Shown here in pieces: positions 51,780 to 63,400 of a stretch of 64,000 bases of DNA (its first letter is position 1; every line of letters begins with the position of its first letter). Made by a program: the position numbers and the translations under genes. The stretch spans positions 368,680-432,679 of the forward strand of contig NZ_JANIOF010000004.1 in assembly GCF_024733555.1 (NCBI RefSeq), in the 5' to 3' direction. The DNA is from Paenibacillus sp. SC116 (GTDB lineage: Bacteria > Bacillota > Bacilli > Paenibacillales > Paenibacillaceae). The notes below the pieces were generated by a model. It was given only the letters and a program-made list of their open reading frames with translations. It did not search any database and had not been told where the DNA came from.

Positions 51780-52394
51780 ATTGATATAGTAGGCAAATTT
51801 GTTTAGTAAAATATATGAAAAATCAACGTCACAGTATCTCTAGCTTCTTCTAATGTTCACAGGCCGAAAGCTAATGATTGGTTTTCTCCGCAACCACTAT
51901 CAGGTTCTAAATTGTATAACAACGCACCTCATTATCTTGAAAAGCATGAATAACCATTACTAACTTAAAAGGGAGATATCCCTTCAAATCGCCCCTAGTA
52001 ACCTACGTTATACTAAACGAGCATGTGTAGACGTCAACGTTTGTGCTCTCACGAATACCTCTTGCATTTTCCTACTAATCTAAAATATACATTCTCTTGC
52101 CACTTATTATCGAAATTCGGTGTTTCCAGCTATGCTTTTACTATACATTCTTCGAAATCTTGATATAATTCAACCAAGGTCACCTTTCCAATTATGCTAG
52201 AAAATAGAATTGATGGGTCTTTATGCCTATACGAGCTGTGCGAGAGAGACCAGTCCACTGGCTACCCAGCAAGCCGGCATGCGGGGACCGACAATTGTGG
52301 AAAATGACAGCCGAGAATATGTTGCTCCATGACGTTAGAAGGTTCAGAAATGATGAAGTTAACCTTATCCCAATTCCGATGGAGGATGAAGCGC
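51780..52394. other. Non-genic junction between AT-rich array and GC-rich NRPS region
   Basis: Six hundred bases show no gene with start signals. Short segments such as TTGTATAACAACGCAC (near 51915) and CTCACGAATACCTC (near 52049) recall the boundary arms of the array but are too weak to count. Composition changes to GC-rich at about 52,200-52,400. The promoter for the aminotransferase at 52395 must lie here. Confidence 0.5.
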
Positions 52395-53678
52395 ATGAGC
52401 ATTTTTGAAAAGCTGGAATCCAACGTAAGATCTTACTGCAGAAGCTTTCCGGTGGTATTCGACCGGGCCAAGGGGGACCTAATATACTCTGAGGACGGAA
52501 GAGCATATATTGATTTTTTTGCAGGTGCCGGGGCACTGAATTACGGTCATAACAACGATTATATCAAGGACCGGGTTATCGATTACTTGACCTCCGACCG
52601 GATTATGCACGGTCTGGATATGTATACAATGGCCAAGCGCGAATTCATCCAGAGCTTCTCGGAGCGGATCCTGGAGCCGAAGAAGCTGAATTACAAGCTT
52701 CAATTCTGCGGTCCGACGGGGACGAACGCGGTGGAAGCGGCCCTGAAGCTCGCACGCAAGGCGAAGAAGAGAACTGGGATATTCGCATTCACGGGCGGCT
52801 TCCACGGCATGTCGCTTGGCAGCCTGTCGGCGACAAGCTCCAAGTCCATGAGGGAAGGGGCGGGGCTTCCTCTGGGCGGAGTTACGTTCATGCCACACCC
52901 GAGCGGGGCTTTCGCAGAAATGGATACGCTCGGCTATATCGAGAATATACTGACTGATTCGCACTCCGGAAGCGACAAACCGGCCGCTATCCTGCTTGAA
53001 ACGGTACAAGCCGAAGGCGGAATTCACGTCGTCGACGCGCAGTGGCTGCGCGGGCTGCAGCAGCTTTGCCGCAGGCACGATATCCTGCTCATTACCGACG
53101 AGATTCAAGTCGGCTGCGGACGGACAGGCGAATTCTTCTCCTTCGAACGTGCGGGGATCGAGCCGGATCTCATTACCCTGTCGAAGTCGATCAGCGGGTA
53201 CGGCCTGCCAATGTCACTCCTGCTGCTGAAGCCCGAACTGGATCTCTGGACGCCGGGCGAGCACAACGGCACCTTCCGCGGCAACCAGCTCGCTTTTGTG
53301 GCCGCGAAGGCCGCTCTCGAGTTCCGGGACAGAGCCGCCCTGGAAGCCCAGGTGAAGCAGAAGGAAGAGTTTGTGCGCTCGTTCCTTGACGAAGAAATCA
53401 AACCTCTGCATCCGTCCATTGCCATCCGCGGACTCGGCCTGATCTGGGGCATTGACGTCTCTGGCTTTACGGATGAAGCCGGGGCGAAGCGGATGACGGA
53501 GATCTGCTTCGAGAACGGGCTCATCATTGAAAGAGCCGGCAGAGGAGACCTCGTGCTGAAGATCATGCCTCCGCTGACCGTTTCGATGGAGCATCTGGCT
53601 GCCGGCTGCGACATTATCAAGTCCAGCATGCAGCAGGTGATCTCTCAGGAGACCCAGGATTTGCTGGTAATGACCTAA
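52395..53678 (+). CDS. ectB: Diaminobutyrate--2-oxoglutarate aminotransferase (EctB-type)
   Basis: The 427-residue class-III aminotransferase starts MSIFEKLESNVRSYCRSFPV, the usual EctB opening. It has PTGTNAVEAALKLARKA, the FTGGFHGMSLGSL loop, the PLP aspartate D235 (ITDEIQVG) and the PLP lysine K264 (TLSKSISGYG). EctB makes L-2,4-diaminobutyrate from aspartate semialdehyde. No ectA or ectC lies nearby, and a synthetase that appears to use diaminobutyrate follows, so it probably feeds peptide synthesis, not ectoine. GGAGG precedes the ATG at 52395. Confidence 0.93.
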   Translation: MSIFEKLESNVRSYCRSFPVVFDRAKGDLIYSEDGRAYIDFFAGAGALNYGHNNDYIKDRVIDYLTSDRIMHGLDMYTMAKREFIQSFSERILEPKKLNYKLQFCGPTGTNAVEAALKLARKAKKRTGIFAFTGGFHGMSLGSLSATSSKSMREGAGLPLGGVTFMPHPSGAFAEMDTLGYIENILTDSHSGSDKPAAILLETVQAEGGIHVVDAQWLRGLQQLCRRHDILLITDEIQVGCGRTGEFFSFERAGIEPDLITLSKSISGYGLPMSLLLLKPELDLWTPGEHNGTFRGNQLAFVAAKAALEFRDRAALEAQVKQKEEFVRSFLDEEIKPLHPSIAIRGLGLIWGIDVSGFTDEAGAKRMTEICFENGLIIERAGRGDLVLKIMPPLTVSMEHLAAGCDIIKSSMQQVISQETQDLLVMT

Positions 53679-54455
53679 GGCTTGGCCAAGCCGGTGGCCG
53701 CCCCGGCAAGAGGCACAGAAGTGCCTTTCGGGGCCATGCGGCCCTAATGTTAAGATAACGTTTTCACCCCATTGGAAGATTTTACTCCATCACGGAAAAT
53801 TCACCGCGAATCCAAGGGCTGTCCCGTTCATGCCATACGGAGCATTCTTTGAGCCTCATGCAGCACCATCGTCACATCTACTCGTCAGGAAAAGCTCACT
53901 ACCCCGCAGCCAGATCTTTACTTATCCATACCAGGGCTGCGGGGAATTCACAAATCGTACATAGAGTGTATAAATACCCCTTAAATATAGGCTTCGACAA
54001 AGGCAGCTCCGGTGCCGAATCCTGAGGTGCGGCCGACTGGCCGACTTTCTGTTGGCCGGCCGGAACCCTACAGCAAGCCTTACATCGATGGGAGAAACAT
54101 CCCTTGTCCCCCCAAAAATCCAATTCCAAAACCAATTCCAAACCAAATGTTATATCAAAGCCCGTCTTCGGGCGGCTCGTCCGCAGAAGCATATTGAATT
54201 AGAGGAGCCGGAAGTAGCCGTATCTCTTGCGTAGAACGATGTTCTTTGTGTTTTTCACGCATGGGAGCCGAGTGGGACAACTGCTAGGCTGAGGATTGCC
54301 GCATGCGATCAATCGGGCAAACGAAGCGGTGACCTGGCGAAAGCAATTGATATTGTTGTCACATGTTTGAATAAGCGGGAAGCGAGGCTGGAGCGTTGCT
54401 GCGGCATATACTCCGCCGGATTGCTTTTACCGATGAAGAGAGGGGAACGATCCAG
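53679..54455. other. Long GC-rich leader with hairpins between ectB and the NRPS gene
   Basis: No coding frame is supported in about 780 bp. Two strong inverted repeats occur. One is at 53695-53743 (GGCCGCCCCG/CGGGG...GCGGCC, with a GGCAC/GTGCC inner stem). The other is at 53902-53944 (CCCCGCAGCC with GGCTGCGGGG). Neither is followed by a T-run. A promoter-like pair and possible attenuation structures fit regulation of the NRPS. Confidence 0.55.
53947..53974 (+). promoter_or_regulatory. Possible sigma-A promoter for the NRPS gene
   Basis: TTCACA (53947-53952), a 16-base spacer and TATAAA (53969-53974), then AT-rich sequence. It stands just after the hairpin at 53902-53944, about 480 bases upstream of the NRPS start. 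Confidence 0.3.
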
Positions 54456-57400
54456 GTGGCTTTTGAAAAAGAAACGTTGTTTTGGAACGAAAAATTCGGT
54501 AGCGACGACCATACCTTGACGCGGCTGCCTTACAGCAAAGCTCCAAGCTCCTTGGCGCCCATTATGACAACCGTCGGCGGTTCGCTTTCGGAGGAAGCGG
54601 CGCAGCGCGTCCTTCAAATGAGCAAGGGCGCTCCGCTGGCCGCTTTTATGATTTTGCTCGCAGGTGTTCAGTCACTCTTGCATAAATATACAGCCGCTTC
54701 TGACATTCTGGTCGGCATGCCGGTTGTACGGAAACCGACGGAGACGCGCCGATCCGTTAATCATACGGTCATTTTGAAAAACTCACTTTCGGCGGGTGCG
54801 ACTTTTAAAACGCTTCTGAGCGAGCTGAGGACTTCCTTGCCGGAAGCGATTCAGCATCAACATATTCCGTTCTTGAAAATGACGGAGAAGCTGGACCTGC
54901 AATATGCAGACGGGATATCCGTCGTCCATACGCTGGTATCCCTAAAGGAGCTGCATCTGGACGAAATCGGGCAAAACGTCGTCACGGATTGTTTCTTTGA
55001 ATTCAGCCTAACCGACGGGACGATACAGCTAGCGCTATCATATAACGAGCACTTATATGACTCCGTGTTCATGACTCGGGTCGTCGGCCATCTGGATCGC
55101 CTGCTGGCCGTGGGGCTTCACGAGTTGGAGCTGGACATCGTGCGGGCGGACATGCTGTCGGAGGACGAGAAATTTCAATTGCTGCAAAGCTTTAACGATA
55201 CAGAGAAGGACTATCCCCGTGATCGGACGATTCATCAGCTCGTGGAGGAGCAGGCGACGCGGGTGCCCGAAGCGACGGCGGTTGTCTTTGAGGGTCGTCG
55301 GCTTTCGTACGCGGAGCTGAACGAACGGGCGAACCGGCTGGCGCGGACGCTGCGATCGATCGGCGTGCTGCCCAATCAGCTGGTAGGTTTGATGGTCAGG
55401 AGATCGCTGGAGACGGTCGTTGGCATGCTGGCGGTTCTGAAAGCTGGCGGTGCCTACGTGCCGATCGATCCGGAATACCCTGAAGAACGCATCCGCTACA
55501 TTCTGGAGAACTCGAACGCGCAGCTGCTACTGACTCAAAAGGAGCTGCTGCAGCAGGTGCCGTTCGAAGGGGCCGTGTTGGCGCTGGATGACGAGCAGGC
55601 CTACAGCGACGATGGCTCGAACCTGGAGCCGGCCAGCGGTCCGAATGATCTAGCTTATGTCATCTATACGTCAGGTACGACGGGCAAACCCAAAGGGGTC
55701 ATGCTGGAGCATCGCGGTTTGGTCAGCTTGAAGCTGATGTTCGCGGACAGGCTGGGCATCACGGAGCATGACCGGATTGTTCAATTCGCCAGTCTGTCGT
55801 TCGACGCGTCCTGCTGGGAAGTGTTCAAAGCGCTCTATTTTGGCGCGGCTTTGTACATCCCGACGGCCGAGACGATTCTCGACAACCGCCTGTTCGAGAG
55901 TTATATGAACGAGCATGCGATTACGGCGGCGATTTTGCCTCCGACGTACAGCGCTTATTTGAATCCAAATCGCCTTCCCAGCTTAACGAAGCTCGTAACG
56001 GGAGGCTCGGCGGTATCGGCCGAATTCGTGCAGCAGTGGAAACCGAAGGTCCACTATTTCAATGCTTACGGGCCTACCGAAGCTTCGATTGTTACGACGC
56101 TTTGGGATGCGAATGAGGAGCAGCCGGAGCACAGAGTCATTCCGATCGGGCGTCCACTGGCCAACCACCATATTTTTATTTTGGATGCCCACCTGCAGCT
56201 TGTGCCTCCGGGAGTGGACGGTGAGCTGTGCGTGGCAGGCGTGGGGCTTGCGAGAGGTTACCTGAACCAACCGGAGCTGACGGCAGAAAAGTTCGTGGAA
56301 CATCCGTTTGCACCGGGAGAACGGCTTTACCGGACGGGAGATCTCGCCCGCTGGCTGCCGGATGGAAATATTGAGTACTTGGGCCGGATCGACCATCAGG
56401 TGAAAATCCGTGGATTCCGGATCGAGATCGGCGAGATTGAAGAGCAGCTTCTGAAGATTGACTCCGTGCAGGAGACGATCGTAATTGCGCGGGAAGGCAA
56501 AAGCGGGCAAGAACTGTGCGCTTACCTGGTCGCGGGCCACCCGCTTACGCTCGGCGAGCTGAGAAGCGCGCTGGCGCAAACATTGCCGAATTACATGATT
56601 CCGGCGCATTTTGTTCAGCTTCCGCGGATGCCGCTCACGCCGAACGACAAAATCGACCGCAAGGCATTGCCAGCCCCGGAAGGAAACGCGTTGACAGGCG
56701 GCGAGTACATAGCTCCCCGGAATGAAGCCGAGCGGACGCTTGTCGATGTGTGGAAGGCGGTATTGAACGCCGATCGCGTTGGGGTAACGGATCATTTCTT
56801 CGAGCTGGGCGGAGACTCGATCAAGTCCATTCAAGTAACTTCGCGGCTTCATCAAGCCGGGTACAAGCTGGAAATCCGGGATTTGTTCAAATATCCGACT
56901 ATTTCACAGCTCAGCCTGCATGTGAAACCGATCGGACGTACCATTGATCAAGGCGAAATAACGGGTGAAACGGCGCTGACGCCGATTCATCATTGGTTTT
57001 TCGAGAGCTCCTTTGCTGCCCCGCATCATTTCAACCAGTCGGTGATGCTGTACCGGAAGGAACGCTTCGACGAAGAGACGGTACGTCAGGTGCTGCAAAA
57101 GCTGGCCGAGCATCATGACGCCTTGCGGATGGTGTTTCGCAAGACGGAACAAGGGTTTAGCGCGCGGAACCGCGCGATTCAGGAAGGCGGGCTGTTCACC
57201 CTGGACGTGTTCGATTTCAAGGATGCGGAGAATACCGCACAGGCTGTGGAAGCGAAGGCAACGGACATTCAAGCGGGCATCGATCTGGAGAGCGGGCCCC
57301 TCGTGAAGGCGGGACTGTTTCGGTGCGCGGACGGCGATCATTTGCTGCTAGCAGTTCATCATACCGTGGTGGATGGCGTGTCTTGGCGCATTTTGATGGA

Positions 57401-60400
57401 GGATTTCGCTCTGGGTTACGAGCAGGTCGGCAAAAGCGAGGCGATTCGTTTCCCGGCGAAAACGGATGCGTACCGCAGTTGGTCCGAGCAGTTGGTCGCT
57501 TACGCGCAAAGCCCGGAGATGGCGAAGGAGCGGGCCTATTGGCAGGCCGTGGAACAAATTTCGGTTCCGGCCGTGCCGAAGGATATGGAGGCGAACGTTA
57601 CGACGCAGCAGGACAGCGAATCGCTGTTCGTCCGTTTGACTCCCGAAGAAACGGAGCTGCTTCTGAAGCGGGTTCACCGGGCCTACAACACCGAAATGAA
57701 CGATATTTTGGTAACAGCGCTCGGCATAGCCGTTCGCAAGTGGACGGGACACGAACGGGTGAGGATCAATCTCGAAGGACACGGACGCGAATCGATTGGA
57801 ACGGATATCGACATTACGCGTACAGTCGGCTGGTTTACGACCAAGTTTCCGGTCGTCCTGGAGCCGGAAACCGACCGGGACTTGGCCTATCAGATTAAAC
57901 AGGTCAAGGAAAGCTTGCGCCGCATTCCGAACAAGGGGCTTGGGTACGGCGTATGCCGCTATCTCTCCAAATTGGTGGATGACTTTGTTTGGGGCGCAGA
58001 GCCGGAAATTAATTTTAACTACCTCGGCCAGTTCGACGATGATGTCAATCAGGACGAGATCGGCATATCTTCTTATTCCAGCGGCAGCCCGGCCAGCGAC
58101 CGGCAGGCCCGCAGCTTTGTACTGGATATCAACGGCATGGTGCTGGACGGCGCTTTATCGCTCGATCTCAGCTACAGCCGGAAGCAGTATCGCAAGGAAA
58201 CGATGGAAGACTTCGCTCATCGGCTTGAGCAAAGTCTCCGAGAGCTCATTACCCACTGCGCAGGCAAAGAAAACACCGAATTGACGCCGAGCGACGTGCA
58301 ATTTAAAGGCTTGACCATCGCAGAATTGGAGCAAATCGCCCAGCGCTCGGGCCATCTCGGGGAAATCGAAAATATTTACTCGCTTACGCCGATGCAGAAG
58401 GGCATGTGGTTCCACAATGCGCTTGACCGGCAGACGGCCGCTTACTTCGAGCAGACGCGGTTTACGATGCGGGGAGCGCTCGACGTCCAGCTTTTCGAGA
58501 GGAGCTGGATGGAGCTTGCGAAACGTCATCTGGTGCTGCGGGCGAATTTTGTGAAAGGACCGGCGGGCGAGCCGCTGCAAATCATATACCGCGACAAGCC
58601 GGTCGGCTTTGAATATGAAGAGCTGACTCATCTGCAGGTGGGCGAGAAACAAGCGTATTTGGATAAAAAGGCCGAGGATGACAAGCTTCGCGGCTTCGAC
58701 CTGGAACATGACGCGCTCGTTCGGGTTACGATCCTGCGCACCGAAGAGCAAAGCTATCATGTGCTGTGGAGTTTCCAGCATATTTTGATGGACGGCTGGT
58801 GCCTACCGCAGCTGACGCAAGAGCTGTTTGAGACATATTCGGCCTTGGCATCCGGCAAGCAGCTAGCGGGAGATAAAGGTTCGGATTATGGCGCCTATAT
58901 CGAATGGTTGGAGAAACAGGATGATCAGGCGGCATCTGGCTATTGGACGGCATTCCTGGCAGGTTATGAAGGGCAAACCGTACTCCCGGGACAAAAGGAA
59001 CCGGCGCCGAACGGCAGATTTACGGCTGAGCACGTCACCGCCGAGCTGGGCAAAGACTTGAGCGAGCGGATGGACCGGGTGGCGAAACAGCGCCTGGTTA
59101 CGGTCAATACGCTGCTGCAAGCCGCTTGGGGCGTGATGCTGCAAAAATATAACGGAACAAACGATGCCGTATTCGGCAGCGTTGTGGCCGGAAGACCGGC
59201 GGAAATCCCGGGAATAGAGTCCATGATTGGACTGTTTATCAATACGGTGCCGGTCCGCGTCACGAGCGAAGCGGACACCGTGTTCGCTGACCTGATGGCG
59301 AAGCTCCAAGAGCGGGCGCTGGAGTCCGGGCGTTATGATTACTATCCGCTGTATGAAATTCAAGCCCGCAGCGTGCAAAAGCAAAACCTGATCAACCATA
59401 TCATCGCTTTCGAGAACTATCCGGTGGACGAGCAGATGGAGCAGGCGGGCGACCAGCAGCACGGCGACCTGACGATCGCTGACGTTGAGATGGAGGAGCA
59501 GACGAACTATAACTTTAATGTGACCGTGGTGCCGGGAGCCGAGATCGAAATTCGGTTCGACTTTAACGCCGAAGTATTCGATAAAGACAGCATCGAGCGG
59601 CTTAAGGGGCATCTCGTCCATCTACTGGAGCAGGTGACGGATAACCCGGAAATTACCGTGGGAGAGCTGGAACTTGTGACGGAGGCGGAAAAGGCCGACC
59701 TTCTCGGATGTTTTAACGACACCACCACGGAATTTCCGCGCTGGAAGACGCTCATTCAATTGTTCGAAGAGCAGGCAGAGCGCATCCCGGATGCAGCCGC
59801 CATCACCTTGAATGAGCAAGAGCTGACCTACCGCGAGCTGAACGAACGTGTCAACCGCCTTGCCCGTACCTTGCGTAGCCACGGGATATCCAAAGGCCGT
59901 CTGGTCGCCATTATGGCTGAGCGTTCCATTGAAATGGTGGTGGGCATGCTGGCAGCACACAAAGCCGGAGCGGCTTACTTACCGATTGACCCGGAATATC
60001 CCGAGGAGCGTATCCGTTTCTTGATCGAGGATTCGGGAGCACAGGTCATGCTGACGCAAAGCCGCTTGCGCGAGCGCCTGGCGGGTTCGGACTCCGTGAT
60101 CTTACTGGATGACGAATCCTGCTATCACGAGGACGGCACAAATCTAAATCCAAGCATCGAAGCGACAGATTTGGCCTGCGTCATCTATACGTCAGGCACG
60201 ACGGGTAAGCCGAAAGGCAACCTTGTTTCGCACCGCAACATCGTGCGGGTCGTGCGAAATACGAATTATATCGACATCACCGAGCGGGATCATGTCCTCC
60301 AGCTTTCGAGCTATTCGTTCGACGGAGCGACTTTCGATATTTTCGGCGCTTTGATCAACGGGGCGCGGTTGGTGCTGGTTCCCCACGATACTTTGCTGGA

Positions 60401-63400
60401 AATCGGCCGGCTGGCGGATCTCATCCAGCGCGAGCGCATCTCGGTCATGTTTATTACGACGGCTTTCTTCAACATCCTTGTAGATGTGAACGTCGACTGC
60501 CTGCGAGATGTACGGGCGATTTTGTTCGGAGGAGAGCGCGTTTCGGTCGGCCATGTGCGTAAAGCGCTCGTCCATATCGGACCGGGCAGGCTCAACCATG
60601 TGTACGGACCGACGGAAAGCACGGTATATACCACGTACCTTCCGGTCGACTTCGTTGATGAGCTGGCGGTTACCGTACCCATTGGACGGCCGATCAGCAA
60701 TACGACGGTGTATATCGTCGACAGCCGGAACAAGCTTCTGCCGATCGGCGTGGCCGGGGAGCTTTGCGTCGGCGGAGAAGGCTTGGTACGGGGCTACAAT
60801 AACCGGCCAGAGCTGACGGCGGAGAAATTTGTGGACAATCCGTTTGTGCCGGGAGAGCGCATGTACCGGACGGGGGATTTGGCGAAATGGCTGCCGGACG
60901 GAACGATTGAATACGTGGGACGGACGGACGACCAAGTGAAAATCCGCGGCTTCCGGATTGAGCTGGGCGAGATCGAAGCTCAGCTTCAGAAAGTGGAGGG
61001 AATTCGGAAAACGACGGTATTGGCGAGGGAAAACGCCTCCGGCGAGAAGCAGCTTTGCGCTTATTATGAAGCGGAATGCGAGCTTCCAGCGGCCGAACTG
61101 AAGAGCGTGCTTTCTCAGGAACTGCCGGCCTATATGATCCCGGCATACCTGATCCAGTTGGAGCGGCTCCCGCTGACGACGAACGGCAAGGTCGACCGCC
61201 GGTCCCTCCCGGCGCCGGAGGAGAGCTTGCAGCCGGGCGAAGGACGTACTCCGCCTCGGACTCCGCTGGAAGCCAGCTTGGCCGGAATTTGGAAAAGCGT
61301 GCTTGGATTGATACACATCGGCGTTCATGACAACTTCTTCGACCTGGGCGGCCATTCCCTGCGGGCGACGACATTGGTGAGCAAGGTGCATCAAGAGCTG
61401 AACGTCGAGCTGCCTCTGCGCGACGTATTCCGCTACTCGACGATCGAAGAGATGGCTCTCGCCATCTCTCGGATCGGAGAGCAGTCGTTCTCGTCGATTC
61501 CGCTGGCAGGCGCAAGAGCATATTATCCGCTTTCCTCAGCTCAGAAGCGGTTGTTTATCCTGAATCAGCTGGAAGGGGCCGATCAGAGCTACAACATGCC
61601 GGGCGTGCTGCTGCTGGAAGGATCGATTGACCGGAGCCTGCTGGAGAAGGCTTTCCGCGGACTGATCGTACGGCACGAAACGCTGCGAACCGGCTTTGAG
61701 ATCGTACAAGGCGAAGCAGTACAGCGCATTTACGAGAGCGTCGACTTTGCCGTCGAGTACCATCATGCGAGCGAGGAAGAAGCCCCTGAAGTCGTGCAGG
61801 CCTTCATCCAGCCTTTCGACTTGGCGAAGCCTCCGCTGCTGCGGGCGGAGCTCGTAGAGCTGGCACCCGAACGTTATTTGCTGATGTTCGACATGCACCA
61901 TATCGTATCCGACGGGGTTTCGATGAACGTGTTAGTTGAGGAACTCGTTCGTCTGTACGGCGGCGAGTCATTAGAGCCTTTGCGGATTCAATACAAGGAC
62001 TATGCGGTATGGCAGCAGTCGGACGAGCAAAAAGTGCAGTTGAAACGCGAGGAAGCTTACTGGATGGAGCGTTACCTGGGCGAGCTGCCGGTTCTGGAAA
62101 TGCCAACGGACTATCCGCGTCCAGCCGTGCAGAGCTTTGAGGGACAAACGCTGACGTCCTTTGTGGACGAGGCAACGAACGAAGGCTTGAAGCAGTTGGC
62201 CGCTCAAAGAGGAACGACGCTGTATATGGTGCTGCTTGCAGCATATACCGTGCTTTTGCATAAATACACAGGTCAGGACGATTTGATTGTCGGAACGTCG
62301 ATTGCGGGCAGAACGCACGGAGACACGCAGCCTTTGATCGGAATGTTTGTCAATACGCTGGCGCTCCGCAATTATCCGACTTCGGAGAAGACCTTCCTAT
62401 CATATCTGGAAGAAGTGAAAGAAACGACCTTAGGCGCTTACGAGCATCAGAATTATCCGTTCGAAGAGCTCGTCGATAAAGTGCAGGTCAGCCGGGATTT
62501 GAGCCGCAACCCGCTGTTTGACACGATGTTCTCCCTGCAAAACTTGGAGGATACAGTGCTTGAGCTGGAAGGGCTGAAATTGTCCCCGTACCCTAGCGAA
62601 TACGGCATGGCCAAGTTCGATCTGAGTGTGGATGTTACGGAAGAAAACGGTGGCCTGGAGTGCAGCTTTGAATTCGCAACGACTCTTTATAAAGAAAGTA
62701 CGATTCGGCGGCTGTCGACTCATTTCGGACATTTACTTGCGGCGCTTGTAAGCCGTCCGGATGCGAAGATTGCCGAGCTGAACTTGTTGACGGCAGAGGA
62801 AAAAGAGCAAATTCTCGGCGCATTTAACCCGGCGCAGCCGGAAGCGGCTCCTGCGGCCGCGTTCCACCGGCTGTTCGAGGAACAGGCGGAACGCACGCCG
62901 GAAGCGGCAGCTGTTGTGTACGAGAATGATCGGCTGACGTATGCGGAACTGAACGAGCGGGCGAATCGCTTGGCCGCTACGCTGCGCGCAAGCGGCATCG
63001 GCCGGGAGACGATCGTCGGCATTCTCGCCGAGCGTTCGGTGGACTTGCTGGTGGCCGTGCTGGCCGTCTGGAAAGCGGGCGGGGCGTATGTACCGCTCGA
63101 CCCGGATTATCCGGCAGACCGTGTGCGGTTCATGCTCGAGGACAGCGGAGCGAAGGTACTGCTGACGCAAACGCCGCTGCGAGAGCGTGCCGAAGCCTGG
63201 CTCGGCGAAGAGAAGCTGGCGCTGGCGGCGGTGCTGTACCTGGACGACGAAGCGTCGTACAGCGAGGAGCAGGCGAATGCGCTGATTGGCTCCGGCATGG
63301 TCTCCGACAAGCTGACGGATGCTGTGGACGACGGCGATGAGAGCCATCCGAATGTTGGCACGAACAGCTTCCATGAAGCCAGTCCGGAGGATCTGGCGTA

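Noticed and set aside
52223..52408. A 61-codon frame just before ectB that ends inside it.
   Set aside because: It overlaps the ectB start, has no good ribosome-binding site, and its composition looks like the leader read out of frame.
52395..53678. Ectoine biosynthesis locus.
   Set aside because: EctB alone is present. No acetyltransferase EctA or ectoine synthase EctC lies within the window, and an NRPS follows.
53899..54192. A 97-codon minus-strand frame in the NRPS leader.
   Set aside because: It has no ribosome-binding site or recognisable domain, and it spans part of the hairpin at 53902-53944.
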